The notes: a model not told the origin generated them from the sequence alone. DNA of 64,000 nucleotides from Andrena cerasifolii (GCF_050908995.1 NC_135127.1:10186001-10250000); one strand, 5' to 3'. Shown: positions 47,981 to 61,053, counted from the first letter of the stretch. A program made the numbers and translations.

Positions 47981-50900
47981 GTAGCATCCATAATATCAGG
48001 CGGATACATTCCTCCCTTGTCATATTTATTAACAGCAAATCTTTCATTAGGGGAAGCTTCTGCGCGGGGCGAGTCGCGAAAGAGGAATTTGTCGTGACAG
48101 CAAGCCGATGGAGCTTAAAACTTTACGCGAGAAAAATATTCTCCGGCTATTTCTGATTGCCATTCATTCAACAGAACCTGTTTGTATTGTGCTTCTGAGG
48201 AACTTGAAATTCCTTTCTGCAATTTAGAGGAACAATTTCGTGTTTCGCATCTTTCATATTTGGCTGTAGACCCGCAGTAGTTTTGTAGTGGCTTAAAAGT
48301 TTAAGAAAAACACTTGGAAATTCACGTTTCGACCACTGATTAGCATTAAAAGCCCGTGAAATTTAGTAGATAAGAAAAAGAGAACGCCACTTCGGTAGCT
48401 CTCTGACAATTTATAACACAGCATAATCATCGCGATGAAACATCAATCCCCTGCTGTTTAATAACTAAAAACATAAAAATAGTATCCAGCATCGTCGATC
48501 TTCTAAATCCTCCTTCCTTAACGAAACATTGCCTACCTCTTCTTTCTAAATAAAAAAAAAAAGTCCACCGACCAAACAGTTCCCTGAAACCACCTCATCT
48601 CATCTCAATTTCCCATCGACGCGTTGCAACGCGAGCTTCGTGAAATTACAAAAAGAATTGCGATGTCTGTGGACGAGACAGGAATGCTTCGGATACGATT
48701 GCACGTGATTCCTGTGGATTCATAGATCGGCGCAGCAGATCGATGTAGCGGGACAAGTTGCATAAGAGAGAGGACAGAAGATGGAGCAGCGAACGTGGCT
48801 GGCAACGAGATCCAGTGGAAGTGTGGCCATCGTGATCGGAGACCTAGTCCCAACTAGATTCAATTAAAGAAGACACGACGCACCGTGCATCCAGAGTGAT
48901 CGAGAGTCCGGCGCAGTAATTAAGGCGACGGATCACGCGATCGAGAATTAAGAGAGCCGATCACGATCGTCGTTATTGATTCGTGTACCAATCGCGGGCG
49001 TTCTGCCCTTCCACCTGCGTCCGTGACCGAGCGAATCGAATATGCAACGCGTTAAAAGCTGTCCCATTTACTGGAACATCCTTCGCGCATGCTGCGTCAT
49101 TTCACTTTTAAATGGTGTCATTGTTTACCGTGTCGGACTCCGCGTAATCACGGGCGGATTTATTCAAGCCGACCCGATCCATTCATGCAACGAGCATTTA
49201 TTGCGAGAAAAATTAGGCGGATGATCGATGATGCTGTCTGATGTATGTAATTTATAAGTTTTTTTTTTTAACGCTCCGAGTGTTGGCGCAGATGATATAT
49301 TAAGGTGGCGTTGATTTTGTTTTTTTTTTCGAGGCCGCATCGGCTTGACAGTATTTGAAATTTAAAGTAGAAATCGCGCCGACAACGAAATTATCGCGCG
49401 CGGCGCGACGGAAACGAGTGAAATTTTCGGTGACACGTGGAAACCTATCATTATTCGAATTCGCAATTTACGAGCAGACCCTGACAGCATGTTCTTCCGC
49501 TACAGTTTGACACCCCCCGTGTGTACCGCTACGATGCATTTTTCATTCTATTCCGTTGCGTTTATTCCAACAAGGCGCGCCGCTTCGTAAACTAGTTTCA
49601 TTGTAGAGTCAAGCTCCTCGAGCGAAAGTTATACAAATTTTATGAAAAAAGTTCCCCGAGAAAGGAAGTTGCATCGAGGAATACGTGAACACGGGGACTA
49701 CAATTTCTGTTTGGAAAATGGGATTATGTCGAGCAGAATATGGTATTTCTATAGTCAGATAAGGGAGGAAAGTTGTTGGAAATAATTAAGAAAGAAAGAA
49801 GGAGGCTATGTAGAATATTCTATCTAGAAAATTGTAATTATTCCTTCAGGTGCTTATCTTTTCTATACTGAACCGATTCGTTACTAACTATTCCATCACT
49901 AGCCCACTTTGTCCACTTAGTCCACTTATCCTCCAACAAAATCGAAATTTTTTTTTAGTAAAGATTCCTACACTGCACATGGAAAAATTTCGAACATTCT
50001 TCTTTCCTGCGAGCACAGTTACATGGTACCGTGTTACAGAAAATTGCGACGATATTAATTCAAGAAATACCAGCCCCAAACATTTTCCTCATAACAGACA
50101 CGATCCACGTTTCCTTCTTTCTTTTTCTGCGCAAAGATTGCATGCCTCTGGACAGGAATGTGCATCCGAAGAAACAAAAGGAAGGAACGAAGCCGGCATG
50201 TAAATAAGCGTGGCAAGAAGAACGATAGGGGGACGTGGCCGTGGAAACGGTTAAAAGAAAGGGGGTGGAAGCTGTCTGCGATTTATGACACCCTTCCAGA
50301 ACACTACACAGTAGTCCCCTGTAATCACTTCTTCTATTCGGGAGATGCGAACGTCTTGGAATAAGAGGGCAGGATAAAAAAGGAGTGAGACGTGAGAATA
50401 AGGCGATGCAAAGATAAGCAATTGGAAGGCGGTGGGGGGAGGTGAAGGGGGATAATGTGGCGTAGTGGAAACGATTAGAAAGAAGGAAATTATTAGCTTA
50501 ACAAAGAAACTTTCAAAAAGTAGCGTTGCTACTTTTAAAAAAGGAGGAAAAGAAAAGTAGTTATGTGTTTTTTTTTTAAATATCACATTGTGTGACACAA
50601 AAATATGAATGAGACTATAATTTTATTTTAAAGAATGATGAGCAGGATAGAATATTTTTTTGTTGACAAAGAGTCTTTCGTCATAGGACAATTAGCAATC
50701 AGAGTAATAAAGAAGATTACCAATACGAATAATTCGACTCGAAGGCCTAGGGAATCTACCACTTAGCATTCCACCCATTCTTAGCTCGCCTTTAGGCAGA
50801 AAAAGTGTTAAGTGTGCTAGCTTACGGAGACATTTAGTCCAGAGTGTCGTTAGTCCGACGCGAAGCCTTAGTCTTAAGTTGCTTTGGAGTAATCTGTTTA

Positions 50901-51820
50901 ATTATAGGAACGCGGGTATCGACGTGCTCGTGTGAAATGAGGGAGACTGTGCATTTAAAAAAAGAAAGGAATCCAGAGTCGGTCATGAATGAAGAAACGC
51001 TTGAAAATTAATGTTTCCGATATTAATCGAGACTTTCAAATGCTTATCTTAATCACACCTCAATTTCGCTTTAAACACACATGTTTTCCTATCCTTTCCA
51101 GTTTCCCTTCCCAACTCCTTCTCCTCCATTTTCACTTCAGAGGCTTCATTCCCTAAACAACAACTCTTTACGTAAAAAAATCACTTGAAACATCCTCTTC
51201 GTTTACTTCCGCCTGCTTCGTCGCCTAATAACAACCTGGTTCCCCTGTCTCTCTCCCTATTCGAGTCTTCCCAAAAATTCCACGAGCAAACGACGACAGA
51301 AGCTCGTTACTTGGTGGAGGATCCACGGGTCGAGTCTCAGCTTCTGGATCGTAGATAACGTCCGCCTACGATCCAGGATGTCGTTCGGTGCGTGTGCTCG
51401 AAGAGTTGATGTTCGTACTTTCCATTCGACACGATATGAGTTTACAGCGAAGATAAGGGCTGGGAAATACCAGCGAGAGTAGCTTCGTTCCTGTCGTAAA
51501 CCGCCGCGAACCATCTTAAAACCGAGCCTCGGCTACTTCGTGCCAGGAAACTTTGATCGCGACGTGGATGCCCAGGCGCTGTTTCGCGAGGGAACCACGC
51601 AAAGCGATACGACTATTTTAATGGACCATGGAGGACGCGGTTCTCTCTTTCAACCCCCTGAGAAGTGGATGGTTTGACTACGCGTTGGATGCAGGGGCCA
51701 TTTTGCGCGATAATTTCAATCATACACACCTTAGAATAAGCTTCTAAAATTGGATCTTCATCCTGTTATTATTTAAAATCCTCACCTTTTTTTCAAGTAG
51801 TAATACTAAAAACCAGTAAT

Positions 51821-52036
51821 CATTTGTGGCCATTGCACTGTTTTTGGCCATGTGCATAATTATCTTATTTTTAAACTGCCCGCAGATCATTATTATGTGG
51901 AGAATTTCACGTCATAAATATTTTGTTTAGTACACCGCCAGAAATATAAGGTTATATTTATTGCTTACACGAAAAAATATTATACTTTTTAAGAAGTAGC
52001 CAAAACTGGTACAATACCTTAAAGTGGCCACAAATG
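51821..52036. repeat. Imperfect inverted-repeat element (about 216 bp) in the Mxd intron
   Basis: CATTTGTGGCCA at 51821 and TGGCCACAAATG at 52025-52036 form inverted ends. The neighbouring TTTTTGGCCA and TAGCCAAAA continue the pairing loosely. The interior is AT-rich. No target duplication is visible, so this could be a degenerate MITE or a chance pairing. Confidence 0.35.
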
Positions 52037-52601
52037 GTGCATCTACCCTACGTATCCAAATGCACCCAGTATCTGTTTCGCGAGGGTTAAACGAGCACCA
52101 TCAAGACCAGAAACAAACAACAAAAATCCTCGTACCCCTTAACCAAATATTAAACCCCAATGATCCGCGAAACAGAGCTACGCGCCACTAAAAGCACATC
52201 TCTGTCGCGTCTCAACGTCCAACCCTTTTCCCACCTCCGTAAATACTGAAAGATAGCGCTGCATCCTAAACCATGCTACGTGCTGCTAGGTCCTCAAAAG
52301 CACCACCAACGTATCAGCTTAACGACCCAAAGATGCAAGACGCGAGGCGCCGTCTAATCTGCCACCGAATTTGTCACTGAAAATTAATGAACATCGCGCT
52401 TTCGAACCGACGATCTCCCCTCGACCGCACGAATTATCTAACCTTTGACACAGACCCAGCCCCGCCGCGTCGGGGAGAATGGGAAGGGGCGAGGGGGCTG
52501 CATTTTCCCGGCAATTAAACGCAATTGTCGCTAAGCGGCAGCGCCCGTTCCCGAACATTAAATATCCCCCCAGGGGCACCCACGAAACGAATCCTCTGGG
52601 A

Positions 52602-52642
52602 CACAGAGAGAGACAGAGAGTGAGAGAGAGAGAGAGCGAGAG
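52602..52642. repeat. Interrupted (GA)n tract
   Basis: A GA-rich run with CA, TG and CG interruptions. Simple sequence only. Confidence 0.85.
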
Positions 52643-54355
52643 ACCTGGAAGAATTTATGCTCGGCCTCGTTGAAAAAGTCTCCCCGGCCCCTTGGCCCCC
52701 CCCTCGATATCCGGTCAGCCTGATTTCACCGTACCAAATTACTTCTTTAAATCGAGCGGACGCACGCTCCTCTCCGCAATCCATTTCACTTTCCTCGCCC
52801 CCGGAAACGTCCCAAGGAGGCGAGTTCTTCCCCCTTGTCGATCGTGGCCTGTCTCACGGATTGTTAGTCGGCGTCCACGTCGTTAATTTAATTCCGTTCG
52901 ACGCGGCCGTTTCGATCGATCCGCCGAGCTGAGAGACACGGAATTGGTCGAGCGAATGGGACGTACTGGTCGACGTCCCGTTGATTCTTAGGTTCAACGA
53001 TTCGAGGCATTTCTTACGGAGGTCTTCTGTTTTTATATAGGTGGCAGCGCTGCGGAGATTTTGATGTCTCATTGCTGTCGATTGAGGTGACGATGGTGGG
53101 GGATTAAATATTTAAAGGGGGGTTTGAGGAGAGATGTCGAGGTTCGTGTAGGTCCTTGTTTGTTGTAGGTCTAACTGAAGTTAGATTCCAATATGTACTT
53201 AGGTTATTGATCTACTTCGATCTCTCAGGAAACCTAGATCATTCAGACTACCTAATCACGAAACTGAGAGAAGAGGTGTCCTGTTACCATTTCGGTAATA
53301 AGTATCCACACCTCAGCAAGCATCCCGAAAGCTTCCCGACTCAAACTTCTGAACCCCAGAAGAAATGTAAAGCCATGCACCTCGCGATCCTCAAGAACAT
53401 CCCCACAGGCGTGAATATCGTTCCAAATCGCCCTCGACATTTCAACCTCCATACGCACTTGAGCGTCTCACGTCGCGTATTCAGAACACGTCCAATGATT
53501 TCCAATCGTCCCCCATCTATTTTTATTCGAACCGCTCTCTCCGCCGAGCGAATATATTTGAGGCAGCGGCTAACCAGCCACCAAGTGTCTCGCCTGCATC
53601 AGGCCTCGAACCTTGTCGCGTTGGCCATCTTCCTGCAGCCACGGGATTGTTGAATAGCGTCCTGGCGCACGTGTGCGTCACGTGCACCCCCACACACCCC
53701 CTGCCACCCTTGGCTGCGCCGCGGCCGACGAGGACACGCACATGCATATTGCACAAGGCTGCATAACCCAGAAACGAACGCCCACGAAAGCAGGCCGACC
53801 CGTGTGTGCTCGCTAGCGGCCGCGAGCGATGCATCGGGTAATGAATATTCCGTTTCTGCGTGGGGTTACGTCCGACGTGTGGCAGAACGCGGTTTATCCG
53901 CAGCCCATTTATACCGAAGAATCCTCGCTCGCTGCGCGTGATTTAATGAACACGCTGCGAAAGGTATTTTTAATAACCACCGATTCGAATGAACGAGCAA
54001 CTAGTTCGTTTAAAAAAAAAACAACGCGTCTCGAGCTAATTATAGAAAATCGACTTAGAACAGTGCTAAAACCGCGCCGAGTTTAATCCGAATTATAATA
54101 AACATTGGTAAAATCAGCAAGTGGTATTGATTTAAGTTTGACTTTAGAACTAAAGCAGAATAAAAACAAGATTGAAAACAGGTAGGTGCTGATCCAGGGT
54201 GGGCTCGATATTAGGCTCGTAACAATCGAAGCTGAACTAGCATGCAGCATTGCAGTGCACTCTTTCATTCTTAGTGTCCCCTGAAGCAGAGGGTGATCAA
54301 ACGCGGAGCCAGGTTTAACAACTTCCTCTTCAAACCTACGACGCATAAGCTAGGG

Positions 54356-54611
54356 CAGGGGTCGGCAACTCGGGACTTAAGAAGGGCAAAAAAAGTCGTG
54401 AAATACGCATTCTTTACTTTTAGAAGAGCCATAGAAACTTAAGAACACAAAAATACATACTCTTTGGCGAGGATAAAGATTAAAAAATTGACAGTACATT
54501 AATTCCTACTAGGTGATAGAAACCTTGCAAATTTTTCCATTCCTTCAAGCACCAGAAAGCTGTATTTAGATACCCGAAGAGCCGTATCGAGCCGTATGTT
54601 GCCGGTCCCTG
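54356..54611. mobile_element. hAT-type MITE (256 bp) in the Mxd intron
   Basis: The left end CAGGGGTCGGCAAC and the right end GTTGCCGGTCCCTG are inverted repeats of the common hAT terminus. They are flanked by AGCTAGGG (54348-54355) and GGCTAGGG (54612-54619), an 8-bp duplication with one mismatch. The right interior contains the repeated GAGCCGTAT motif next to the terminus, as in other hAT MITEs. It has no coding capacity. Confidence 0.88.
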
Positions 54612-56442
54612 GGCTAGGGTGATAGAAGAAATACGTCGATTCGTACCAGCAACACTTGCATTCGACTAGCATATCTCCCGGAGCTACTACGCCGCACTCA
54701 GAATGGGCTATTCTGCAGATAGCGACCCAACATTGCTCGTAGCCCACGATCGTGACGAAGTGGACGCGCGTATCCCGTATTCCGTGGCACGGTGACATAA
54801 TAAACAGTGAAATTTAATGTCGCAGCTGCACGACCGATTCGTATTCCGCGGGCCACGGCCTGTACATCGTATCAGGCTTTATTGGCCAGTGGGACATATA
54901 CGTACATTCCACCTTGCGCCGGGCAGGATGCTATGACACTACGTGGAATATAAACTCGCATTATTCGAACCGGGGGTGAATACGCACACGGGGACGCATA
55001 ACGCCGTGCGCAGCGTGCACGGCGCTCGCATTTTATTTACATTATTCAGCCGCCGATGCTACGCGCTCCGCCGTATACGCGAGCAATATAATTGCAGGAA
55101 GCACTCTCGCGCGCCGTACGCATTATCATTCCGTTTCCACGTAAGTCATCGGCCACCGGTTGACGACCACTTTCCGCGACCTTCCACAGTTGTTAAGACG
55201 AACCGCGCTCGTTTTTCGAGGTGCGCTTCTGTGATTTCTTGGGTGATCTTTGTTCTGAGCGAGGTTGTAGTTCAGTTCTTTTGGCTAACAAGGGATCTTT
55301 GGTGACTCGAAAATTCTGATTTTCTTTTTTAAAGTTTTTAGGGGAGCTCGATAGAAGTATTAGACAATTTTCTTTTTTTTTTTGTTGCTTTTTGGTTCTT
55401 CAGCGGAATAGCATTTTTAATCGCGTTGAACGGAATTTCTTTCGTCTCCCTCTGAAAAGTAAACCGCAACTACTAGCTTCTCTACGCATAGGTCATCAGC
55501 AGATAACCGTACTAAGAAACTTTCCTCGCACGCTCTACTTAGATCGTACGTAACGAAATATTTAAGGAAGCCGTGCCCGTTTCGCTCCTCGACACCGCGT
55601 ATCATCACCGCCCGCGAAAACCGTGGCAGCATCCTCGAAGTATACGGAACGCCCCCGCTTCGATCGCAGGGAGCCGGGAGACATCGTTTCTGAAGCGGAA
55701 GCCCCGCTATTGTCGTCTTCCTTAACGCAATCGCAATCTCGTTTTCCTCCTTTCGCGGCGCGGTGCACCGATGCACCGCGCTTAATACAACTATAACGCG
55801 CGGATGCATTAACGCGAGCTCGTATCGCGTCTGTGAGTGGCGTTTTATTGGCCGAGGAGCAGAGAAAAAAGGGTGTTGAAAAAAGAAACGGAGGAGCGAG
55901 GGGAAATAATAAAATGTGGAAAGCGAGTGGAAGTCGAAGGGTGGAAAATAAAAGAAGCTGCGAGATGGTGTGACGCGAAAGATGAAAATAAAACCTGGAT
56001 AGATGTAGACGGGGGGTAGTTACAGGGCGGAGAGGGTGGCAGGGGAGGGAGGGCGGGGATTTCTCTTTCGCGAAGGAATATTGTGCTAAATAAAAGAACG
56101 GAAGTCATACGGGAAGGAAGATAAGGGGGAAAGAATCGCAGAAAGATAAATAGTGGGAGATGAAACAGGGTCGAGGGTGAAAGGTGAAGATACGGTGGAA
56201 ACGATAGGGTGAGGTTTAATCTTTTCGCGCGAGGAAAATAATAAAGTGGAGCAGGGAAAGGGTGGGAAACGTTTGAAGTGACGAAGAGACGTGTAAGAGT
56301 GGGACAGGGGAAAATGTAAAAAAGAATAAGGGAATGGGGAGTGAGATGTCGCGAAAAAATGATTCTCCGTGTTCTTGTGCCATTGCGTCGGCAGATACAG
56401 CTTCTTAAAATTTAGCAGCACAAACAAATTGAAGAAATATAA

Positions 56443-56820
56443 TCGAAGACCTTGCAGCAAGAGGGGTGCAACTCCATCTCGACCAGTTTCGAGTAAACTG
56501 GTTAAAACTGTTTGTAGACATAAAAGAATAACATTATTCTTGCGTCTGCTCGTCATCATTATCTATGGAATTATCCTCATCCGCAGTCAACACACATTTG
56601 AAAGCCTTCTAAAAAGGCTGTTTATAAGGTGGAACGTAGTTGCGCGTTCGTAATGCACAAAACAGTAAACGGGTGCAGGTTCAAAATTTGCAATTAATCG
56701 CTCGTTCGTTATCGGATTTGCATCAAACTTGCGCCAAACAATTTTTTTACGAATATTACACGGCGTAACTTAAAAAGTATCAAAAGTGGAATAGCACCCC
56801 TCTTGCTGCAAGGTCTTCAA
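56443..56820. mobile_element. Inverted-repeat element, possibly TTAA-type (about 378 bp), in the Mxd intron
   Basis: The terminal repeats GAAGACCTTGCAGCAAGAGG (56445 onward) and CCTCTTGCTGCAAGGTCTTC (ending 56818) are an exact inverted pair. They extend a further five identical bases and then with mismatches. TTAA follows the right end (56821-56824) and ATAA precedes the left end (56439-56442), which would fit a piggyBac-type duplication with one mutation. The interior has no convincing coding sequence. Confidence 0.7.
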
Positions 56821-58019
56821 TTAATATACAACTGAAATTGTACACCGCGTTTACATTTCTACCCCTTAGCTTGAATTCTTTCGCAGATACCTAACTCAAA
56901 TTTAAACCACCCTCGGACAAATTAACCACAGCACCTAACAAGTTCCAACCTAAAAACCGCGATTTAGTTCCCCACATCTAATCCACCGATTGAAATTTCC
57001 TACCCCACCCTACAAAACACAGTAACTTCTCAACACTTCTACGCGATCCAGAACCACCCCGATCCAACCACCCACGTCTGCCCGTCAATGCAACTAACGA
57101 TACGAAGCACAATGGTAACGAACGTTCCCGCCGCATCTTCCTGCAACTTCAGCCCCAATTGGGGGTTAAAGAGAGCCGCAGACGGAGCAAGCGGAGGCAA
57201 AGAAACGGGATTTCAAAGGCTCGTCGGAGGCAAGTCGGTAGACAAAAGCGAAGAAACGTGGCTCCCCTGCTGTATAGCAAGAGGCTCTCGTAGGTCGACG
57301 GAAAGGCTGGCTAAGGTGTCGCGGCAAACAGAGAGTGGCGACGGACAATGGATGCGTAGTTAGTAAATTACAGGCTGGCTAGCACAATAGCGTGCAGCAG
57401 TCCGTGCGTGCGTGGCTGCGTGCCAACGTCAATGTGTACGTCTGCGACTGTGCACGCGCGTTCCCCACTGTGTGCGTTCTCTTTCTGCCCAGTGTCGGTA
57501 TATGCGTGCCCGTGCGCGCGTTGTATGCCGCGCGGAGGTTTACAGAGCAGGCGTGCAGCGGCGCGTATCCACCGTTCGTCCATGCATGCAGGGCCCGCGT
57601 GGGAGATTCTCGGTATATATCAATCCGATCTGCAGGTACCTGTACATCACGTGCCTGCATTAGATACCTGCGTCAAGACCTCCCTGTCTGCGTGTCCGCC
57701 ATTCCCAGGGGCACGCCGCTTCGGGGGTCCCTTTGCTCTGTTTGCGAGCAGGCGATCGTTTCGGGACACCGAGCTGCGGTGTAACGTTCGATCGTGCACA
57801 GGGATCCTTGCAAATCTTTGGGCACTTCAGGTATCGCGGAGCAATCGGTCTGGCGATGCTCAACAGATAATTCTTGAGGAGCAATAAAAGCTTCTTGGTG
57901 AATACAGATTTCTTCCATTAATCATTTCTGAGGTATTGAGCTCTTAACCTCGCGCCACTACTTTGTTCTCTATATCTCAAAATTCATTTCGGAATCAATT
58001 GTTTGACCAACTCTTAGTA

Positions 58020-58125
58020 TAATCTTTCAACCTCGCTGTAGCGTTTTATGGTTTTGTAGTACGCGTGACGGTTTAATCTTACTTGTATTTATCTGTATAT
58101 TATGTACTCTAAAGGGGTTTTCCAG

Positions 58126-58209
<84 letters not shown>
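58020..58209 (+). mobile_element. Probable 3' end of a truncated non-LTR retrotransposon with (ATA)n tail
   Basis: A stretch containing CTCTAAAGGGGTTTTCCAG runs directly into about 27 copies of ATA (58129-58209). A short unique 3'UTR ending in a trinucleotide microsatellite tail is characteristic of several insect non-LTR retrotransposon clades. No reverse transcriptase frame precedes it, so the copy would be strongly 5'-truncated and the left limit is approximate. A plain microsatellite next to unrelated sequence is the alternative. Confidence 0.35.
58129..58209. repeat. (ATA)n microsatellite, about 27 units
   Basis: An uninterrupted trinucleotide run inside the Mxd intron. It is likely to be length-polymorphic. 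Confidence 0.98.
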
Positions 58210-58984
58210 GTCGTGTAAGTGATACCGAAAACGAAGCTACTCTGATGTAATTAAAAATGGAAACCTGCGCGCCGAGATATCTCTGTAGGGAACAAGCGCA
58301 TCAGCGTTGAATCGACAAGGTGTATCGAGGTACAGGATGAATTCCTTGGCTATGAAATTTATCGAGACGCGGTCGCAACTTCGCCTCCGCCGTCGATCGC
58401 AGCCAGGGCTGGGCTGGCATATCACGAAACTGGCTGACATTAAAATCCGCCGTTCTGTAGAGAGCTCCTCGAAAGTTCGAGCCGCAGGAGGACGCGGCTC
58501 GATGGCTGGCCGGCGACGAGTTCGACTAATTAGAGTCGTCTGAGAGCGGGGCCCGCTCATTAACGGGGGCGCATGTTGATTTATCGTCAGCCAGCCGCTG
58601 GCCAACGGGAAAAAATGGCGGGCCAACGGGGAGAGATGGGGTCGGGGCGGCTGAGGGTGGGCGAAGAAGGATCGGTGGGTCGAGGGACGAAGGTGGAGGC
58701 AGCGCGGGCGAGAGGAAAAGACGGGCTCGGTGTCGAGAGAAAACTGGAGAAGGAAATGAAGCGTGTAGATGGCGGAGAGAAGCCGACCGGAGGAAAAATT
58801 AAAGGCAGGGGGTCTAGGGGGATGCTGTCTGGGGCGGGGGCTGGGGATGTTACGAGCTGGACGAGCGATTCTTGGCTGGAATGCGGCTTGAAACTTAGGA
58901 ATTCAGGAGTGCAGGTAATTGTTAGAATGTTGAACAATGGTTAAGGGGTTTTATTAAGAAGATAGCTTCCGACGTTATGTTAAG

Positions 58985-59150
58985 CCGGGAATCCACCTGA
59001 AAGCTAAGCTAAGATATGCTGTGCTGAGTTTTAAAAAATTAGCTTCAATAGTTCCTTATGGAACCGTTTCCACCAGAAGCTAAGCTAAGCTGCGGTATGT
59101 TTTTCTACATTTTAGAATAGCTTAGCTTAGCTTCCAGGTGGATCCCCAGC
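58985..59150. repeat. Short fold-back element (about 165 bp) in the Mxd intron
   Basis: The ends GGGAATCCACCTGAAAGC (from 58987) and GCTTCCAGGTGGATCCCC (to 59147) are inverted repeats with few mismatches, followed by AAGCTAAG runs on both sides. An internal inverted unit, AAGCTAAGCTAAGC, recurs at 59079. No clean target duplication was seen. A MITE is the most likely origin. Confidence 0.6.
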
Positions 59151-60519
59151 TTTATCAGCAGTGTAAGTGGTTTTTAGAGAGGGCAATAGTAGGTGAGCAA
59201 AAACGACTGTGTTCTTGAAGTTTTTAATAAGATACTCCTTCCAGGATAATTGTCTTCTAAACTTGTCTCCATACATTCGTACAGAAACAAGATATTCAGA
59301 TACCTCCACTTAACCGTTCGAAGCATTGAATTTTAATTCAGAACTCTTCCACCCACCCTACTACCTGAAACCCCCTGCAACTCTAGCAAAACCAGCAATA
59401 ATCAGGATTCATCAGCTCCAACATCCCAATCCGTCGAGAGTAGCCGTGACTTCTCCTCCGCGAGTGGATCGAGAAGTCACCAGCTTCTGCCCCCAACGTT
59501 GCACGAGAGGGGTGAGACAGCGCGAGAAAGGGGGTGGCTGGTCAGGAGGGCGAAGAAAAGGGTGGAAGGGGAATGAGAGCTCATTCGTATTTCGCGCTGG
59601 AGAAGACGGTAGTGCCGGGTAATACTTTATTTGTCCGCCCCTGGACTTTCTTTCTTTCTGTCTTGCAGCCGCCGCTTCCTTCCCTCTGCGGCGGTGTTTC
59701 CACCGGCTGTGCTCGACCGCGATTCTTTTCACACTCGGCCATCTTTTCCGCCATCTTTCTTGCTAATTACCCGACCCGTTTTCCGGCTAGGAATCTCCTC
59801 CCCTCGTACCCCGTTCCTGCTCACCCTGCCTTTCTCTTTTCTTTCCTTGTAGGCGAGCACACGTCCCCCCTACCACGTCCCGACGTTTCACTCGTTTCTT
59901 GAATCCTCCTCGCTTCTTCCCGCCGCGCTCCGCTCCGTTTGCTCGTTCCCGCGAACCGCGGCTTCGCGGAAAACCCCATGAAATATTCAAACGTCCCTGC
60001 ACCCTCTCCCCCCCCCCGGCCGACACCCCTACCACCCCAGTCGTGGACTTTTACGGGCAGTCTCTGCCGTGTATCTCTGATCCAGCTTCGGTGTTCCGTA
60101 CAAGTTGTTTCGAGCGCGACCGAAGGAACTTCCGCGCGCATAATCGCGGAAAAAGGAGGAAAGTTACTTAGCCGCCCCTCTCGCCGGAGTCAGAGAGGCT
60201 GGGGGCGCTTTGAGACGCGAGGGCAAGGGGTGGACGGGCATGCCTCTGTGGGTGGAAAAAGTGGGAACTGTTCGGCTGAAAGTACTCGTTTAAATCTGAG
60301 GACTTGTTCGGAATCCTTTGAGCGGCCTTTGTGTAGCCGTCGATTCGGGAATTTAGAGGGGATTTGTGGGAAATGCAGCAGAGCGGTTGTATTTTTAGTG
60401 GACTTGAATTTCCGTCGATTTTTCATCCTTTGCTCTTTATCCAATCCGATGATCATTAAAGTATTTCGTCGAAGTTACAATGAGTGAAACGTGTGAACAG
60501 AAAAGGGTTTTTTCAGGGA

Positions 60520-60643
60520 TAAATTATTTTGATATTGTTATTGTAGTATCTGTTACTTTATTTGTCCGTTATCTATACCCATCTCTCTTCATATTATTAG
60601 TACCAAAGGGTTAATAAATGAATAATAATAATAATAATAATAA
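60520..60643 (+). mobile_element. Probable 3' end of a truncated non-LTR retrotransposon with (AAT)n tail
   Basis: A sequence ending ACCAAAGGGTTAATAAATG is followed by a run of AAT (60621-60643). This layout, a non-coding 3' end then a trinucleotide tail, resembles the end at 58209. The body is short and has no coding sequence, and the left limit is approximate. Confidence 0.35.
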
Positions 60644-61053
60644 AATGTAGGCATTACGAGGGTATTCTCGTCTAGAAGGTCAATTTTTTGCCTTCCTTTA
60701 GGGACGATGCACAAAAAACTACACAGGTCTCACCGATGAGCATTATCCGCACGTATTTATTAACATTTCACTTAGTTGTAAAAAAAAATTCAGCCATATA
60801 TAATAATAATTGATAGAGATATGGGGCATCACGTAAAGCGTGTGCAAAAAAAAAGTTGCCTCATGGTATAACGATTCTGAAATAAGTAAAATACAATGTT
60901 ATGCGTTATTTATATTATTTTAGTCATTTTATTAAGTTATTTCCGATTACATTGGCGCGCTTACTCTCGGGTTAAGGGCATAAAGTGTAAAGAATGTGCA
61001 GGAATGTTCGAAACCTCTTGGTTACACAAATTCTCCCAGATGTCTCCACCTAC

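Larger units (their letters stand above)
45969..61053 (-). other. Mxd intron between bHLH and zipper exons (15.1 kb)
   Basis: The canonical donor GTAGGT at 61053 and the acceptor TTTCAG at 45969 join exons of the same phase. No other exon is required between them, because family members run directly from helix 2 into the zipper. The intron holds a hAT element (54356-54611), inverted-repeat elements (51821, 56443, 58985), two probable retrotransposon tails (ending at 58209 and 60643), one arm of a diverged duplication (47750-47980), and a strongly purine-rich stretch at 55850-56340. Reading frames in it show no recognisable domain and no convincing splice framing. I saw no nested gene. Confidence 0.85.

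Noticed and set aside
53660..53690. Two close CACGTG E-boxes as a MAX/MXD autoregulatory site
   Set aside because: CACGTG occurs many times in the window at about chance frequency, and nothing marks these as a promoter.
54499..54798. Cys-rich minus-strand frame ending in the hAT element, possibly a coding exon broken by the insertion
   Set aside because: Bridging the insertion site in the pre-insertion frame runs into a stop after about two dozen codons, and no family match was recognised.
58129..58209. (ATA)n run as a CRISPR-like or satellite array
   Set aside because: Plain trinucleotide microsatellite without spacers or a higher-order unit.
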